Origin: an uncultured Faecalibacterium sp.
GTDB lineage: Bacteria; Bacillota; Clostridia; Oscillospirales; Ruminococcaceae
Reading direction: 5' to 3'
Assembly (NCBI GenBank): GCA_934525405.1
Contig: CAKSZF010000056.1
Location: 1-9,122 of the forward strand
Length of the DNA: 9,122 bases
Every line of letters starts with the position of its first letter. Position 1 is the stretch's first letter. Under the pieces are notes generated by a model, which saw nothing but the letters and a program-made list of their open reading frames with translations, was not told the origin of the DNA and did not search any database. A program made the translations under genes and the position numbers. This document shows positions 6,371 through 9,122 of this stretch, piece by piece.

Positions 6371-6902
6371 TATCAAGACCGTTCTGGTCAGCGAAGAGCA
6401 GCTGAAGGCCAAAGTGGCAGAGCTTGGCGCTCAGATCAGCCGGGATTATGCCGGTAAAAATCTGGTGCTGGTGTCCATCCTCAAGGGCTCGGTGGTCTTT
6501 ATGGCCGACCTGATGCGGGCTGTGAGCATCCCCTGCAATATCGACTTTATGGTGGTCTCCAGCTACGGCGGCAGCAACACCACCACCAGCGGTCTGGTCA
6601 AGATCATCAAGGATCTGGACGGCGATCTGTCCGGCAAGGATGTGCTGATCGTGGAGGACATTCTGGACACCGGCGTCACCCTGTCCAACCTTGTGCCCAT
6701 GCTCAAGATGCGCAACCCGAACTCCGTTAAGATCTGCACTATCCTTGATAAGCCCAGCCGCCGCAAGGCCGACATCCAGCCGGATTACGAGGGTTTTCAG
6801 GTGCCGGACGAGTTCGTGGTGGGCTATGGCCTCGACTACGACGAAAAATACCGCAACCTGTCCTATGTCGGCGTGCTGAAGCCCGAGGTCTACACGAAGT
6901 AA
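6354..6902 (+). CDS. hpt: Hypoxanthine (guanine) phosphoribosyltransferase
   Basis: Encodes 182 aa, typical for bacterial HPRT (hprT in B. subtilis). It salvages hypoxanthine, and usually guanine, with PRPP to give IMP and GMP in the cytoplasm. Seen: the PPi loop L-K-G-S (43-46), the flexible-loop segment SSYGGS (69-74), the PRPP-binding motif V-E-D-I-L-D-T-G (100-107) with its two acidic residues E101-D102, and the purine-binding region VPDEFVVGYGLDYDE (150-164). ATG 6354 is preceded by a strong AGGAGG (6339-6344) at 9-nt spacing; a second in-frame ATG at 6360 would lie 15 nt away and is less likely. The gene overlaps the 3' end of tilS by 17 nt in another frame. The tilS-hpt-ftsH order is conserved in many Firmicutes, and Listeria has a TilS/HprT fusion. 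Expression probably comes from both the dnaB-tilS transcript and the promoter inside tilS. Confidence 0.97.
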   Translation: MSMHDDIKTVLVSEEQLKAKVAELGAQISRDYAGKNLVLVSILKGSVVFMADLMRAVSIPCNIDFMVVSSYGGSNTTTSGLVKIIKDLDGDLSGKDVLIVEDILDTGVTLSNLVPMLKMRNPNSVKICTILDKPSRRKADIQPDYEGFQVPDEFVVGYGLDYDEKYRNLSYVGVLKPEVYTK

Positions 6903-6917
6903 CGTGTCCATTATAAA
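6889..6917 (+). promoter_or_regulatory. Weak candidate promoter just upstream of ftsH
   Basis: TCTACA (6889-6894, 4 of 6 matches to TTGACA) and TATAAA (6912-6917, 5 of 6 matches to TATAAT) are 17 nt apart, spanning the hpt stop codon. The predicted start near 6924 falls in an interrupted palindrome, TCCAG-AA-CTGGA (6920-6931). The -35 lacks the TTG core, so this may be chance in an AT-rich gap. Confidence 0.3.
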
Positions 6918-6941
6918 AATCCAGAACTGGAGTTGATTTTT

Positions 6942-9071
6942 TTGCAACCGAAGAAACCCCGTTTCAATCCGCTGGTGATCGCCATTGTGCTGGCAGCCGT
7001 GCTGATGGTGTGGTCGGTGCTGGGCGGCACCGGCGGCAGCGCCAGCGGCTCCTCCATGGCATATTCCACGGTGGTACACTATTTTGAGAGCAATCAGGTC
7101 ACCAAATTCTCGCTGGATCTGAACACCGGCGTGATCACTATGACCTTGAAGGAGGGCACACAGGAGCTGCCCAATGCTGCCGAGCAGACCACCACCCAGT
7201 CCACGGGCGGGCTGCTTTCCGGCCTGCTGTCCTCTTCTTCCTCTGCCCCCACCGGGGTAAAGAAGAACGAGGACGGCACCGAGACGGTCAGCTATAAGCT
7301 GCCCTACGCCCGGATGTTCGTGGACCATGTGTCGGACTACATCGCCCAGTACGATGCAGCCAACCCCGATGCGCCCATGGTGTACGACTATGTACCCGCC
7401 AAGGAGACCATCCCCTGGATGGAGATCCTGTTCTATCTGGCTATGCTGGGCTGCACCGGCTTTTTGCTGTTCTCCATGATGCGCGGCGGCGCCGGTGGCG
7501 GCGGCATCATGAACGTAGGCAAGGCCAGGGTGAAGGACGAGCACGAGAACAAAAAGACTGCCACCTTTGCCGATGTGGCCGGTGAGGACGAGGAAAAAGA
7601 GGAACTCAAGGAGGTCGTGGAGTTCCTCAAGAGCCCGGATAAGTTCAATACGCTGGGTGCCCGCATTCCCCACGGCGTGCTGCTGGTGGGCCCTCCGGGT
7701 ACCGGTAAGACCCTGCTGGCGCGTGCCTGTGCTGGTGAGGCCGGTGTGCCCTTCTATTCCATCTCCGGCTCTGACTTTGTGGAGATGTATGTCGGCGTGG
7801 GCGCATCCCGTGTGCGTGACCTGTTCGATAAGGCCAAAAAGACCATGCCCTGCATCATCTTTATTGATGAGATCGATGCCGTGGGTCGTCAGCGCGGCGC
7901 AGGTCTGGGCGGCGGTCACGATGAACGCGAGCAGACTTTGAACCAGCTGCTGGTGGAGATGGATGGCTTCGAGGCTAACGATGGCATCATCGTCATGGCT
8001 GCCACCAACCGTGCCGACATTCTGGATAAGGCACTGCTGCGTCCCGGCCGCTTTGACCGTCAGGTCTATGTGGGTCTGCCGGATGTCAAGGGACGCGAGG
8101 AGATTCTGAAGGTGCATACTCGCAACAAGCCTCTTGCACCGGACGTTTCCCTGAAGGTTATTGCCCAGCGCACTGCCGGTTTTGCCGGTGCAGACCTTGA
8201 GAACCTTGTCAACGAGGCCGCGCTGCTGGCAGCCCGCCGCAACCGCAAGGCCATTACCATGGAGGATATCGAGGAAGCCTCCATGAAGGTGATGGCTGGC
8301 CCCGAGAAGAAGAGCCGCGTGGTCACCCCGGAGGAGAAAAAACTCACCGCCTACCACGAGGCCGGTCACGCAGTGGCAGGCTTCTACTGCAAGCACCATC
8401 CCCGCGTGCACGAGATCACCATCATCCCGCGCGGTCAGGCCGGCGGCTACACCATGTATCTGCCCGAGAAGGACCGCAGCTATGTGACCAAGGGCGAAAT
8501 GTTTGAGGACATCGTGTCCAGTCTGGGCGGCCGCGTGGCCGAGCAGCTGATTCTGGAGGACATCTCCACTGGTGCCTCCAACGACCTGCAGCAGGCCACC
8601 AATATCGCCCGCCAGATGATCACCCGCTACGGCTTCTCCGAGCGTCTGGGCCCCGTGGTCTACGGCACCTCGCAGGAGGAGACCTTCCTTGGCCGCGACT
8701 TTGGTCAGGGCAAGGGTTACAGCGAGACCACCGCTGCCGAGATCGATAGCGAGACCCGTGATATCATCGACGAGGCTTACGAGACCTGCCGCCGCACCCT
8801 GACGGAGCACATCGACCAGCTCCATGCGCTGGCCAAGGCTCTGATGGAACGTGAAAAGCTCAACGAGGAGCAGTTCAACACCATTATGGCCGGTGGCACC
8901 CTGCCTCCCTGTGAGGACGCAAAGCCCGAGCAGGCACAGCCCGACCAGACCGTGCAGCCTGCCCCGGTGCAGTCCGCAGAACCTGCGGAGACTGCTGAGC
9001 GCGCCGAATCTGCCGAGCAGGCTGAGCAGCCGGAAACGCTGCAGTCGGATGCCCCGGAGCAGCAGGACTAA
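6942..9071 (+). CDS. ftsH: ATP-dependent zinc metalloprotease FtsH
   Basis: Encodes 709 aa from a TTG start. FtsH is a hexameric membrane-anchored AAA+ protease that degrades misfolded membrane proteins and short-lived regulators. Seen: membrane helix 1 (about 10-28), an extracytoplasmic domain with a Thr/Ser/Gly-rich stretch (82-104), helix 2 (158-178), a Gly-rich linker, Walker A GPPGTGKT (250-257), pore loop M-Y-V-G (282-285), Walker B IIFIDEID (305-312), the second region of homology with RPGRFDR (367-373), and the zinc site HEAGH (472-476) with third ligand Asp548 in ASNDLQQAT. The tail (655-709) is acidic low-complexity sequence with (A/P)-E-x tripeptides. No ATG start exists between the hpt stop and helix 1. 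TTG 6942 lies 9 nt after TGGAG (6928-6932), whereas TTG 6933 would touch it. The gap after hpt is 39 nt. All catalytic residues are present. Confidence 0.97.
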   Translation: MQPKKPRFNPLVIAIVLAAVLMVWSVLGGTGGSASGSSMAYSTVVHYFESNQVTKFSLDLNTGVITMTLKEGTQELPNAAEQTTTQSTGGLLSGLLSSSSSAPTGVKKNEDGTETVSYKLPYARMFVDHVSDYIAQYDAANPDAPMVYDYVPAKETIPWMEILFYLAMLGCTGFLLFSMMRGGAGGGGIMNVGKARVKDEHENKKTATFADVAGEDEEKEELKEVVEFLKSPDKFNTLGARIPHGVLLVGPPGTGKTLLARACAGEAGVPFYSISGSDFVEMYVGVGASRVRDLFDKAKKTMPCIIFIDEIDAVGRQRGAGLGGGHDEREQTLNQLLVEMDGFEANDGIIVMAATNRADILDKALLRPGRFDRQVYVGLPDVKGREEILKVHTRNKPLAPDVSLKVIAQRTAGFAGADLENLVNEAALLAARRNRKAITMEDIEEASMKVMAGPEKKSRVVTPEEKKLTAYHEAGHAVAGFYCKHHPRVHEITIIPRGQAGGYTMYLPEKDRSYVTKGEMFEDIVSSLGGRVAEQLILEDISTGASNDLQQATNIARQMITRYGFSERLGPVVYGTSQEETFLGRDFGQGKGYSETTAAEIDSETRDIIDEAYETCRRTLTEHIDQLHALAKALMEREKLNEEQFNTIMAGGTLPPCEDAKPEQAQPDQTVQPAPVQSAEPAETAERAESAEQAEQPETLQSDAPEQQD
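8976..9038 (+). repeat. Degenerate 9-nt tandem repeat coding (A/P)-E-x in the FtsH tail
   Basis: Seven consecutive tripeptides of the form Ala/Pro-Glu-x (residues 679-699: [21 protein letters not shown]) correspond to seven degenerate 9-nt units. The units differ at third codon positions and at the x codon, so the repeat is old or held by selection on the protein. It lies beyond the last conserved FtsH helix, in a probably unstructured cytoplasmic tail. Confidence 0.7.
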
Positions 9072-9097
9072 GCTTTTTTAGGAAAGGAGCGAGCATC

Positions 9098-9122
9098 GTG
9101 GAGGAAAATTTTAACCCGGTCG
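9098..9122 (+). CDS. Start of an unidentified gene, truncated by the window edge
   Basis: A GTG at 9098 lies 8 nt after a strong ribosome site AAAGGAG (9083-9089) and opens the frame (M)EENFNPV up to the window end. The gap after ftsH is only 26 nt and has no convincing terminator, so it is probably cotranscribed with ftsH. Eight residues are too few to assign a family, and I do not recognise it. Confidence 0.6.

Noticed and set aside
6933..6941. TTG 6933 as the ftsH start.
   Set aside because: It directly abuts the TGGAG ribosome site with no spacing; TTG 6942 has the normal 9 nt.
6084..8825. A very long open frame on the - strand (over 900 codons) opposite hpt and ftsH.
   Set aside because: It lies wholly antisense to two clear conserved genes and the end of tilS. 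In GC-rich genes with strong third-position bias, the opposite strand often lacks stops. Its His/Gly/Val/Leu-rich composition is what reversed codons give, and no domain is recognisable.
9068..9081. CTAA-GCTTTT-TTAG as a terminator after ftsH.
   Set aside because: The stem is only 4 bp and AT-rich, and the next gene's ribosome site follows immediately.

Overview
The window is a dense, single-direction stretch of bacterial housekeeping genes, all on the + strand, with high GC and strong preference for GC-ending codons. Gene content and order (gdpP, rplI, dnaB; tilS, hpt, ftsH), strong Shine-Dalgarno sites and an intergenic repeat I recall from Faecalibacterium and relatives suggest a GC-rich member of the Clostridia, family Ruminococcaceae/Oscillospiraceae, probably Faecalibacterium or a close neighbour. 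The genus is an inference from memory; no search was run.

Layout. 1-1662: the 3' part of gdpP (c-di-AMP phosphodiesterase; N-terminus outside the window). 1685-2788: glf (UDP-galactopyranose mutase), 22 nt after gdpP. 2789-2991: the largest gap (203 nt), holding a dispersed repeat-like element, a good sigma-A-type promoter and a small perfect stem-loop in the rplI leader. 2992-3447: rplI (ribosomal protein L9), followed by a strong intrinsic terminator or attenuator at 3462-3490. 3534-4934: dnaB (replicative helicase). 4934-6370: tilS (tRNA-Ile lysidine synthetase), whose start overlaps the dnaB stop by one base. 6354-6902: hpt (hypoxanthine phosphoribosyltransferase), overlapping tilS by 17 nt. 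6942-9071: ftsH (membrane AAA+ metalloprotease), apparently starting at TTG. 9098-9122: the first codons of another gene, starting with GTG. No gap exceeds 300 bases.

How it fits together. Two gene blocks that lie apart in Bacillus subtilis (gdpP-rplI-dnaB and tilS-hprT-ftsH) are here joined head to tail, and glf sits inside the first. Signals seen in the DNA suggest at least three transcription inputs: readthrough from upstream for gdpP-glf; a promoter at 2913-2941 for rplI with partial readthrough of the terminator into dnaB-tilS; and a probable promoter buried in tilS (6053-6081) for hpt-ftsH. The buried promoter lies in an AT-rich, rare-codon island that contrasts sharply with the rest of tilS.

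I see no phage, insertion sequence, CRISPR array, RNA gene or defence system. The proteins are well-known families. What deserves a second look is regulatory DNA and gene order: the promoter island in tilS, the glf insertion, the intergenic repeat, the rplI leader hairpin and rplI-dnaB attenuator, the TTG start of ftsH, and the (A/P)-E-x tripeptide tail of FtsH.
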